A stretch of 7,713 nt of DNA from Treponema sp. (GTDB taxonomy: Bacteria > Spirochaetota > Spirochaetia > Treponematales > Breznakiellaceae): assembly GCA_009786675.1 (NCBI GenBank), contig WQRP01000075.1:1-7713 (forward strand). The letters are read 5' to 3'. The position numbers and the translations under genes are program-made. Of this stretch, positions 1 to 6,139 are shown in pieces. The notes below the pieces were generated by a model that did no database searches, was not told where the DNA came from, and saw only the letters and a program-made list of their open reading frames with translations. Each line of letters starts with the position of its first letter. The stretch's first letter is position 1.

Positions 1-1221
1 ATCATTCCTTGGCTAAAGGAAAACTACGACTGCGAGGTAATCGCCGTGTGCGTCGACGTCGGCCAGGATGCCGACTGGAAGGATATCAAGAGCCGCGCGC
101 TTAAGACTGGCGCCTCGGTATGTCACATCGCCGACGTCAAGAAGGAGTACGTCGAGGAGTACATCTGGCCGACCCTAAAGGCCGGCGCGGTGTACGAGGA
201 CAAGTACCTTTTGGGAACGGCCACGGCCAGGCCGCTGATCGCGAAAACCCTAGTGGAATACGCCCGCAGGGAAAAGGCGCAGGCCGTCGCCCACGGCGCG
301 ACCGGAAAGGGCAACGACCAGGTGCGCTTCGACCTTGGGCTTATAGCCCTGGCGCCCGATCTGGAGATTATAGCCCCCTGGCGAATCTGGAAGATCAACA
401 GTCGGGAGGCGGCGATGCGCTATCTCGTCAAACGGAACATTCCCATCCCAATGAGCAGGAAAAGTTCCTACAGCCGCGACGACAATATCTGGCACATGTC
501 CCACGAGGGCCTGGAACTCGAGGATCCCTCGGTCGAACCGCAGCTTCGCAAAATGCTGGTCAACACCGTTCCACCGGAAAAGGCCCCCAACAAGGCAAGC
601 TACGTGGACCTTGAATTCGAGAGGGGCGTTCCGGTGGCGCTGAACGGGAAAAAGACGGACGGGCTTGCGCTTATCAGGGCTCTTAACAAAATCGGCGGCG
701 AGAACGGGATCGGTATTGCCGACCTTGTCGAGAACCGGGTTGTCGGCATGAAGTGCCGGGGCGTTTACGAGACCCCCGGGGGCAGCATTCTTTATTACGC
801 CCATCGGGAACTTGAGCACCTGTGCCTGGACAGACAGACCTACGCCTTTAAGCAACAGGTCGGCCTAAAGATGAGCGAGCTTATCTACGGCGGCCTATGG
901 TTCACCCCCTTGCGCGAGGCTCTGGCCGCCTTCGTGGAATCCACGCAGTCCGGGGTTTCCGGGAAGGTGCGGCTGAAGCTTTACAAGGGTTCCATAAGCT
1001 CGGCCGGGGCGACCTCGCCCAACTCCCTTTACAACGACAGCATCGCCAGCTTTACCACCGGCGATCTGTACAGCCACGCGGACGCGAAGGGTTTTGTCAG
1101 GTTGTACGGGCTGCCCATTCTGGTGCGTTCGCTGATGGAACTGGACAGGAAAAAGGGCGACGCCAAGGAGGCGCCCAAAAGCGCGGGCAAGCCGAGGGGC
1201 AGGGGCACCGCGAAGAAGTAA
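1..1221 (+). CDS. argG: argininosuccinate synthase, 5' end cut by window edge
   Basis: ArgG condenses citrulline and aspartate, using ATP, to argininosuccinate in the cytoplasm; this is the penultimate step of arginine synthesis. The reading frame is open from base 1, so the start lies outside the window. The first visible residues ([16 protein letters not shown]) directly follow the SGGLDTS PPi-loop in this family, so that loop and roughly 15-20 residues are missing. Visible landmarks, numbered from the first codon, are [13 protein letters not shown] at about 98-110, the [17 protein letters not shown] stretch near 150, [14 protein letters not shown] near 250, and the C-terminal SPNSLY and LYGLP segments. 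There are 406 visible residues. The last 25 or so (after MELDRKK) form a Lys/Ala/Gly-rich tail not typical of the family. An internal GTG at 46 is not a credible start because homology continues upstream. It is followed 9 bp later by azlC. Family assignment is near certain. Confidence 0.96.
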   Translation: MIPWLKENYDCEVIAVCVDVGQDADWKDIKSRALKTGASVCHIADVKKEYVEEYIWPTLKAGAVYEDKYLLGTATARPLIAKTLVEYARREKAQAVAHGATGKGNDQVRFDLGLIALAPDLEIIAPWRIWKINSREAAMRYLVKRNIPIPMSRKSSYSRDDNIWHMSHEGLELEDPSVEPQLRKMLVNTVPPEKAPNKASYVDLEFERGVPVALNGKKTDGLALIRALNKIGGENGIGIADLVENRVVGMKCRGVYETPGGSILYYAHRELEHLCLDRQTYAFKQQVGLKMSELIYGGLWFTPLREALAAFVESTQSGVSGKVRLKLYKGSISSAGATSPNSLYNDSIASFTTGDLYSHADAKGFVRLYGLPILVRSLMELDRKKGDAKEAPKSAGKPRGRGTAKK

Positions 1222-1230
1222 CCGAAACCA

Positions 1231-1962
1231 ATGGCCTCGCTTTTTGCAAAAGCTTTGCGTTATTCCTTTCCCGTCCTGCTGGGGTACCTTGCAATAGGTT
1301 CCGCCTTCGGGCTTCTTTTGGCGGACGCGGGCTACCCTTGGTGGCTTGCCGTCGTCATGGGTCTTGTCATGTACGCCGGGGCGGGGCAGTACATAGCGGT
1401 GGGGCTGTTCGCCGCGGGGACAACCCTGTGGGAGGCGGTGCTGGTGCAGCTTATGGTGAACGCCCGCCACATCGCCTACGGCCTTTCCATGATGAACCGC
1501 TTCAAGGGGACGGGCAGGCGAAGGTTTTACCTTATCTTCGGCCTGACCGACGAGACCTTCGCCCTGCTTTCGTCCATGCCTGAAAACCAGGATGGCAAGG
1601 AGCAGTCGCGTTTCATGTTTTTGGTAACGTTGCTGAACCAAAGCTACTGGGTAACCGGCAGCCTGATCGGTGCGATCGCCGGTGCGCTTATTCCGTTCGA
1701 CACCGAGGGGATAGGCTACGCGCTTACCGCGCTGTTTATAGTTCTGATGATCGAACAGATGCTTCGCCTGCGAAAGGCCGGCGTTTTTATAGTTTCGGCG
1801 GTATTTGCGGTTCTATGCGTGGTGTTTTTGCCGGCGCGTATCTCCCTGCTTGCCGCGCTTGCGATTGCCCTTGCAATCGGCTCCTTTCTGCCAAAGAAAG
1901 ATACCGCCAAAGTCGATGCTTCCAGGGTTGAAGCGGACACGCCAAAGGACGGCGGCACATGA
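1231..1962 (+). CDS. azlC: AzlC family branched-chain amino acid exporter, large subunit
   Basis: This is a 243-residue hydrophobic protein of the AzlC family, the large subunit of the two-part AzlCD permease that exports branched-chain amino acids or analogues across the inner membrane. The start ATG gives the usual N-terminus, with a short amphipathic head leading into the first membrane segment (FPVLLGYLAIGSAFGLLL, about 13-30). Family hallmarks are MYAGAGQY at about 47-54, VNARHIAYGLSM at 76-87 and GLTDETFALL at 104-113. Later hydrophobic spans lie at about 137-155, 162-177 and 185-220. The charged tail after residue 221 is poorly conserved. It begins 9 bp after the argG stop with no strong Shine-Dalgarno (only a GAAGAAG about 12 nt upstream), so it is probably co-transcribed with argG. 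It overlaps azlD by four bases. The true substrate cannot be read from the sequence. Confidence 0.92.
   Translation: MASLFAKALRYSFPVLLGYLAIGSAFGLLLADAGYPWWLAVVMGLVMYAGAGQYIAVGLFAAGTTLWEAVLVQLMVNARHIAYGLSMMNRFKGTGRRRFYLIFGLTDETFALLSSMPENQDGKEQSRFMFLVTLLNQSYWVTGSLIGAIAGALIPFDTEGIGYALTALFIVLMIEQMLRLRKAGVFIVSAVFAVLCVVFLPARISLLAALAIALAIGSFLPKKDTAKVDASRVEADTPKDGGT
1944..1949 (+). promoter_or_regulatory. ribosome binding site of azlD inside azlC
   Basis: AAAGGA lies 9 nt before the azlD ATG, within the last codons of azlC. It supports the ATGA-overlap start and suggests independent ribosome loading in addition to translational coupling. Confidence 0.6.
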
Positions 1963-2318
1963 CCACGAGCGTAGGCGACGCCCTGCTTCTTACCCTGGCA
2001 ATGGGCGCGACGATTTTCTTTTGCAGGGTTTTTCCGTTTTTGTTTTTCCGGGGAAAAGCCAACGGCGCCATGGAACGACGGAACGGGCGCAACGCCGCCT
2101 TTCTTGGCTTCGTCGAAAAAACCGTGCCGCCGGTGGCGATGACCGTCCTTACGTTTAACTCCCTGGCCAGCCCAGTAAGGGCGAACCTTGGCGAATTGGT
2201 GCCGGTGCTTACGGCGGCGGCCTTTACCGCAGCTGTCCACCTTTGGCGGCGCAACCCGATGATCAGCATTTTTACGGGGACGGCGCTGTACATGGTATTG
2301 ATACGGGTTCTTGGTTAG
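1959..2318 (+). CDS. azlD: AzlD family branched-chain amino acid exporter, small subunit
   Basis: This is a 119-residue membrane protein of the AzlD family, the obligate small partner of AzlC. Four hydrophobic stretches are visible: about 8-30 (ending in the typical RVFPFLFFRG), 57-70 (PPVAMTVLTFNSL), 79-95 and 101-118. The segment HLWRRNPMISIFTGTALYMVL matches the conserved AzlD C-terminus, where an arginine/asparagine-rich turn precedes the last helix. Length is slightly above the usual 100-110 residues because of a basic loop (about 38-47, MERRNGRN). The ATG overlaps the azlC stop as ATGA, and an AAAGGA site lies upstream, so tight coupling and roughly equimolar synthesis are expected. It ends 32 bp before the stop of the convergent ATPase gene. 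No clear hairpin-plus-T-run terminator is visible in that gap. Confidence 0.9.
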   Translation: MTTSVGDALLLTLAMGATIFFCRVFPFLFFRGKANGAMERRNGRNAAFLGFVEKTVPPVAMTVLTFNSLASPVRANLGELVPVLTAAAFTAAVHLWRRNPMISIFTGTALYMVLIRVLG

Positions 2319-2350
2319 CGAGGGAAACCTGGTATCTGAGCCCAAAAACC

Positions 2351-4945
2351 CTACACCGAAACCCTATTCCTAACCAGCTTCGCAATCTCCATAACAACGA
2401 CCGCGCCAAGCGCAAGGCCGACGGCGACAGCCCAGTTCCGTAAACCGAACGCCACGGGCATATGGAACGCCTCGCGCAAACCAGGAAGCACGGTTAACCC
2501 GTAAAGCGCGAAGCACACGCCCACCGCAAGTATCGCGTACCTGTTGCTGAACAAGCCCACCTGGGCGATTGTCTGGCTGTTGGAACGGGAAGAAAACGTT
2601 TGCAGCGTGCGGGCGAAAATCAATGTTGTGAACACCATCGCACGCCCGACCTCAACGGAAAAATACGTCATGCCGATGTACTGCGCCGCAATCGCCGCGA
2701 CGCCGATTAGGATTCCGCGGGTCAGCACGCTTACGAACAGGCCGCCGCCGAAAATCCCCTCGTTCATGTTACGGGGCGGGCGATCCATCACCTTAGGCTC
2801 GCCCTTCTCCAGTCCAAGGGCTATAGCCGGGAAAGCGTCGTTGACAAGGTTTATGAACAGGATTTGCAACGCGGTGAGCGGCTTGTCCCACCCGGCAAGT
2901 AGGGCGAAAAGAATGACAACGATACCGCCAAGGTTTCCGGAGAACAAATACCCCACGGCCTTTTTGATGTTGTCGAAAATGGTTCTGCCAATCGAGACCG
3001 CGCCGATAATCGACACGAAGTTGTCGTCGGTCAAAACCATCGCGGCCGCGTCCTTGGAAACCTCGGTGCCGCTGCCCATAGCGATACCTATGTCCGCCTG
3101 TTTCAGCGAGGGCGCGTCGTTCACGCCGTCGCCAGTCATCGCGGTAATCTGCCCCTTTTTCTGCCAAGCCCTGACTATGCGGATTTTGTTCTCCGGGGAC
3201 ACGCGGGCGTAGACGGAAATCTGTTCCAGCCTTTCCATAAGCTCATCCTCCGACATCGCGTCCAGTTCCATGCCGGTAACGGCAATGTCGCCCTCCCCCG
3301 CGATGCCGATCTCCCTGGCGATGGCGTGGGCCGTGGTCTTGTGATCCCCGGTTATCATGACGGTGCGGATCTGCGCTTTTTTGGCCCGGGCAATCGAGCC
3401 GGGAACCTCCTCGCGCGGCGGGTCGATCATGGCGGTAAGGCCGATTAGGGCAAGGCCGTTTTCGTCCTCGAAGCCAAGCGACGTTTTGCCAGGGGGCGCG
3501 TCCTTTGTCGCGTAGGCCAGAACGCGCAGAGCCCGGTGGCTGAAATCCTCGTTCGCCTGTTCAAAGTTCTTCCTTGCCTCGTCGTCGAGAATCCGCGCCT
3601 CGCCGTTTACCATGACGTGGGTGCATCTGGAGAACAGCACGTCCGGCGCGCCCTTGGTAAACACGCGCCGTCCGTGCATGGTGCTCATCAATTTGCGCTC
3701 GGAGTCGAAGGGCAGTTCGGCGAGCGTTCCGTGTAGTTCCCGAATCTCCCTGTGGGAATTGCCCGACCTGTCGCAGAACGCCAAAAGCGCGGTTTCCGTC
3801 GGGTCGCCTATCAGGGTTCCGTCCGCCCCGGCGACCGCGCCGTTGCACAGCACCATCGCCTGGACAAGAAGCGAGTCCCCAAGGCTTGCGCCGCCCGGCA
3901 GGAAGTGATCAACCACCGTCATCTTGTTTTGCGTAAGCGTGCCGGTCTTGTCCGTGCAGATTACACCGGTGCTGCCAAGCGCCTCGACCGCCGGAAGCTT
4001 CCTGATAATCGCGTTGCGGCTCGCCATTTTTTTCGTGCCGACGGCTAGCACGATTGTTACAATGGAACTAAGCGCCTCGGGAATTGCCGCCACCGCTATG
4101 GCTATGGCAAAAAGGAAGGCGTTGAGCACCCCGTAGCTAAGATCCCCGCCCGCGTTGACGGTACGGAAGGTCTCGATTGCAAAAATAACCGCGCACAGGG
4201 CCATAATCGCAAGCCCCAGTTTCTTGCTGAAAACCTCCAGCCGTCTTTGCAGGGGCGTCTGCCTGTCCTGCGCCGTTTCGATAAGCTGCGCGATTTTGCC
4301 AATCTCGGCCTGTCTGCCCGTGGCGGTAACGACGAACTCGCCCTTGCCGTACACGGCGACGGTGCCGCTGTAGACCATGTTTTTGCGATCGCCAAGTGAA
4401 AGCTCGCCGTCCAGGGTGGCGTCCAGTTTCAGCACCGGCTCCGATTCCCCGGTTAAAAGCCCCTCGTCCACCTTTAGGGAATTGCAGACGGTGATCCTGC
4501 CGTCGGCCGGAACGAAGTCCCCGGCGTCAAGCAGCACCACGTCGCCCGGGGCAAGCTCCCGCGCCGGCAGGCTAAGGGTTTCGCCGGCGCGCCGAACCTT
4601 GGCGACCGGCGCGCTTATTTTTCGCAGAGCCTCCAGCGAGCCTTCCGCCTTGCGGGTCTGGATTACGGAGATCAGCGAATTCGCTATTATGACGGCAAAT
4701 ATGACGGCGGATTCAAGGAACTCGCCAAGGACGGCCTGCACCACCACGACGATGGCGAGGATGATGATCATGGGATCCTTCCAGGCGTCCAGGAACAGCC
4801 GCCACAGCGGAACCCTTTCCTTTTGCCGCAGCTCGTTGTAGCCGCCCTCGTCCAGGCGCTTGTGCGCCTCCTGCCTGGACAGCCCCTGCGCTGACGAGCC
4901 AAGCTCCGCGAAAAGTTCCGCGGGCGATTTGCGATAGAATTCCAT
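2351..4945 (-). CDS. P2A (calcium-type) cation-transporting P-type ATPase
   Basis: This 864-residue pump uses ATP-driven aspartyl phosphorylation to move divalent cations (Ca2+, possibly Mn2+) across the cytoplasmic membrane. Domains in order (residue numbers are approximate): N-terminal cation ATPase domain 1-50; M1-M2 about 57-95; actuator domain with TGES near 166; M3-M4 with AAIPEAL near 288-292; phosphorylation site DKTGT with Asp about 332; nucleotide domain with FTKGAP near 430; MITGDHKTT near 531; GDGVNDAPSLKQADIGIAMG near 605; M5 GNLGG near 672; M6 NLVND near 700; then DRPPR and M7-M10. The PEAL glutamate and the M6 Asn and Asp of calcium site II are present, but the M5 glutamate of site I is Gly. 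ATG at 4945 is preferred over an in-frame GTG at 4951 because the Shine-Dalgarno overlaps that GTG. The gene is complete and of normal length, convergent with azlCD, and probably monocistronic. Confidence 0.95.
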   Translation of the reverse strand: MEFYRKSPAELFAELGSSAQGLSRQEAHKRLDEGGYNELRQKERVPLWRLFLDAWKDPMIIILAIVVVVQAVLGEFLESAVIFAVIIANSLISVIQTRKAEGSLEALRKISAPVAKVRRAGETLSLPARELAPGDVVLLDAGDFVPADGRITVCNSLKVDEGLLTGESEPVLKLDATLDGELSLGDRKNMVYSGTVAVYGKGEFVVTATGRQAEIGKIAQLIETAQDRQTPLQRRLEVFSKKLGLAIMALCAVIFAIETFRTVNAGGDLSYGVLNAFLFAIAIAVAAIPEALSSIVTIVLAVGTKKMASRNAIIRKLPAVEALGSTGVICTDKTGTLTQNKMTVVDHFLPGGASLGDSLLVQAMVLCNGAVAGADGTLIGDPTETALLAFCDRSGNSHREIRELHGTLAELPFDSERKLMSTMHGRRVFTKGAPDVLFSRCTHVMVNGEARILDDEARKNFEQANEDFSHRALRVLAYATKDAPPGKTSLGFEDENGLALIGLTAMIDPPREEVPGSIARAKKAQIRTVMITGDHKTTAHAIAREIGIAGEGDIAVTGMELDAMSEDELMERLEQISVYARVSPENKIRIVRAWQKKGQITAMTGDGVNDAPSLKQADIGIAMGSGTEVSKDAAAMVLTDDNFVSIIGAVSIGRTIFDNIKKAVGYLFSGNLGGIVVILFALLAGWDKPLTALQILFINLVNDAFPAIALGLEKGEPKVMDRPPRNMNEGIFGGGLFVSVLTRGILIGVAAIAAQYIGMTYFSVEVGRAMVFTTLIFARTLQTFSSRSNSQTIAQVGLFSNRYAILAVGVCFALYGLTVLPGLREAFHMPVAFGLRNWAVAVGLALGAVVVMEIAKLVRNRVSV

Positions 4946-4950
4946 AGGCA

Positions 4951-4956
4951 CCTCTT
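4951..4956 (-). promoter_or_regulatory. ribosome binding site fixing the ATPase start
   Basis: Read on the minus strand, AAGAGG is followed by TGCCT and then ATG, a five-base spacing. The final G of the motif is the first base of the upstream in-frame GTG, so that GTG cannot use it. The ATG at 4945 is therefore the likely start. Confidence 0.65.
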
Positions 4957-5254
4957 TTTACCGGCAGACAAACAGCCATGATAAAGGTATTGTCAAGCTG
5001 CCAGCAAAACCGATGAAGGAAACCCCATGTGATGACACCCGAACCTGGAGCGATCCAGCAACTACTCCCCCTTTGTATTGGATTAAAATATACTAAGTTT
5101 TCCGGCGGGCGTCAACCGCACCAGCGCCAACTAGTCATGACACATGAGGAATCAGCAAACTACATTGTTGAGGTAAGCCCGTTTGCCCACGCGGTTATTC
5201 GTGAAAAGCGCATGCCGTTTGATATCATTGGAAACGTTGACCCCCTTCTACTGC
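4957..5254. other. intergenic stretch with no recognisable gene
   Basis: This stretch must hold the ATPase promoter. On the minus strand a perfect TTGACA lies at 4996-4991, but no good -10 hexamer sits 16-18 bases downstream, so I do not call a promoter. On the plus strand an open frame runs 5029-5277 (82 codons from GTG) with a GAAGGA 8 bases before it. Its product matches no family I recognise. It runs into the decayed antitoxin in a different frame, so it is more likely eroded sequence, perhaps including the lost 5' part of that antitoxin gene. An AT-rich patch lies at about 5082-5102. Confidence 0.5.
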
Positions 5255-5338
5255 GAAAGAAATCAGTCCAGGCTTAGACAGGCCGTGGATCAACCAGAAG
5301 CGGGCTTGGGTGTTGAGCATGAATTGATCGAGGTTGAC
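5255..5338 (+). pseudogene. YefM-like antitoxin, C-terminal remnant
   Basis: In frame 2 this stretch reads ERNQSRLRQAVDQ followed by PEAGLGVEHELIEVD. It resembles the C-terminal toxin-binding tail of Phd/YefM antitoxins, whose ends typically run '(N)A.RL..AI.QL.AG.G.EHELIEVD'. The preceding conserved 'YLLR' seems to survive in frame 1 as LLLR at about 5245-5256, implying a frameshift near 5255. No convincing YefM N-terminal DNA-binding part is recognisable upstream. The frame has no stop at the expected end but reads on past the junction with the toxin remnant. This is the normal gene order, antitoxin then toxin. I infer the antitoxin identity from the short tail and from the adjacent YoeB fragment; either alone would be weaker. 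It is not expected to give a functional product. Confidence 0.55.
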
Positions 5339-5469
5339 GGGACTACCTGTATTGGGAAACACAGGATAGAAAGACGCCGAAGCGTATCAACGAGGACGAT
5401 CGCTTGGTGTACCGCATCGCAAACGAACAAATTGAAATCGCGACCTGCAGGAGCCATTACGAGGATTAG
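5339..5469 (+). pseudogene. YoeB-like toxin remnant, N-terminally and internally deleted
   Basis: Frame 1 (codons from 5341) reads DYLYWETQDRKTPKRINE and then DDRLVYRIANEQIEIATC, ending RSHYED before TAG at 5467. YoeB/Txe are ribosome-dependent mRNA interferases of about 84 residues. In E. coli YoeB, DDYLYWQETDK and KKINE lie near the N-terminus, while EEHRLVY and ACRYHY close the protein. Here the two ends are joined with about 33 middle residues missing, and the start codon with the first ten or so residues is also gone. The arginine in RLVY and the terminal His-Tyr survive. The catalytic glutamate (E46 in E. coli) lies in the deleted part, and the Tyr of RYHY is Ser. An in-frame TGA just upstream (5335-5337) blocks read-in. 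The toxin is therefore dead. A YoeB relic following a YefM relic fits a decayed type II toxin-antitoxin locus. Confidence 0.72.
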
Positions 5470-5541
5470 CCCATCTGGAGACTCGGGTTTCCCCCCGCGC
5501 ATTATCCTCCTTTCCATCCCCAACGAAAGGCAGCCCCACCC

Positions 5542-5616
5542 GAACGAAGGGTCGTTCCCCGCCCGCCAGGGGCGGGCGAGGGCGCTACATTGCCCGCACT
5601 GAGCCGCAGAACTCAG
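5542..5616. repeat. cluster of three short hairpins
   Basis: Three perfect stems lie close together: GAACGA (5542-5547) with TCGTTC (5552-5557), loop AGGG; CGCCCGCC (5560-5567) with GGCGGGCG (5571-5578), loop AGG; and CTGAG (5599-5603) with CTCAG (5612-5616). The GC-rich second stem can alternatively pair with GCCCGC at 5592-5597. No T-run follows on either strand, so an ordinary intrinsic terminator is not supported. It could be a REP-like element, part of a small RNA, or the edge of a lost mobile element. Confidence 0.45.
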
Positions 5617-5699
5617 GGGCGAAACTATGATAAAAGCAAGTGGTTGCCAGTTGACGGGACACGGGTTAACGGATTTTCATCAAACGCTTACGGCGGATA

Positions 5700-6133
5700 C
5701 CTACGTTCCGGCGGAAGCGACCATTACCACTTTCGATAGCCATAATTGCGGACATCATTGATGTTGGCAGGTTCAGGGACTCCAAGGCTCTTACCTGCGC
5801 TCCGCTCCCAAGGTGTCAAATTCAAACACGACGGCAAGCAATTGCGGCACAAACAAAAAAGGCAGGAAACTTTCGGCCGCCTTGTTGACCCAGTCGCTGA
5901 GCCATGTATTGGATGCCAGCCCAAAGTTGCGACGCTGGTATGACCGCCCGTGCGAATACAAAAAGCCCGGGCTGGTTCACACTGGGCTTCGCCGCATGGT
6001 GTTCGCGGAAATATTCCAGATGTTGAGGAAACGGCAATACCACTACGGGAGAGATATTGCCAAACACGAGCTTAAAATGAACCGTTACGGAAATTTTCTT
6101 GCCAAAAGAAAAAATCTTTCAGAAATCGCTTGA
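5700..6133 (+). pseudogene. IS110-family transposase, frameshifted C-terminal fragment
   Basis: Frame 2 from about 5789 to the TGA at 6131-6133 encodes SYLRSAPKVSNSN, NKKGRKLSAALLTQSLSHV, then ASPKLRRWYDRPCEYKKPGL, then AEIFQMLRKRQYHY and a basic tail. This is the pattern of the C-terminal Transposase_20 domain of IS110/IS1111 elements. The preceding piece, SIAIIADIIDVGRFRDSKAL, lies in frame 3 at about 5733-5792, and an ITT-like start to it lies in frame 2 near 5724-5732. Two frame changes, near 5731 and 5789, therefore break the gene. The N-terminal RuvC-like DEDD catalytic domain is absent, so it cannot act as a transposase. It ends 6 bp before the stop codon of the convergent SUMF1-fold gene, so insertion or decay has reached that gene's edge. 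The left boundary is approximate. Family call is by pattern memory. Confidence 0.62.
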
Positions 6134-6139
6134 CTTTTA

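Noticed and set aside
895..1641. Long minus-strand open frame across argG/azlC
   Set aside because: Shadow of the well-supported plus-strand genes; its translation is Arg/His/Pro-rich and matches nothing.
2319..2350. Bidirectional terminator between azlD and the ATPase
   Set aside because: Only 4-7 bp imperfect inverted matches (for example TGGTTAG and CTAACCA about 60 bp apart) and no T-run.
4973..4996. TTGACA on the minus strand upstream of the ATPase as a sigma-70 promoter
   Set aside because: The hexamer is perfect, but the bases 17 downstream read GTTTGT and TATCAT sits only 7 bases away, so no acceptable -10 pairs with it.
5029..5277. 82-codon open frame with a GAAGGA upstream as a real small gene
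   Set aside because: No recognisable family, and it ends in the middle of the antitoxin remnant in another frame; best treated as eroded sequence.
5290..5523. 77-codon minus-strand open frame
   Set aside because: It is antisense to the YoeB-like and YefM-like remnants, which explain the sequence better.
6094..6118. AT-rich hairpin (TTTTCTT with AAGAAAA) as a terminator for the SUMF1 gene
   Set aside because: Stem is entirely weak A/T pairs plus one G/C and lies inside the IS110 coding fragment; not convincing.
4955..6139. DGR template repeat, reverse transcriptase or CRISPR array in the gap downstream of the SUMF1 gene
   Set aside because: I looked for a near-copy of the terminal GGxW...GFRVV DNA on both strands, for RT motifs (xxDD) and for regularly spaced repeats and found none in the window.
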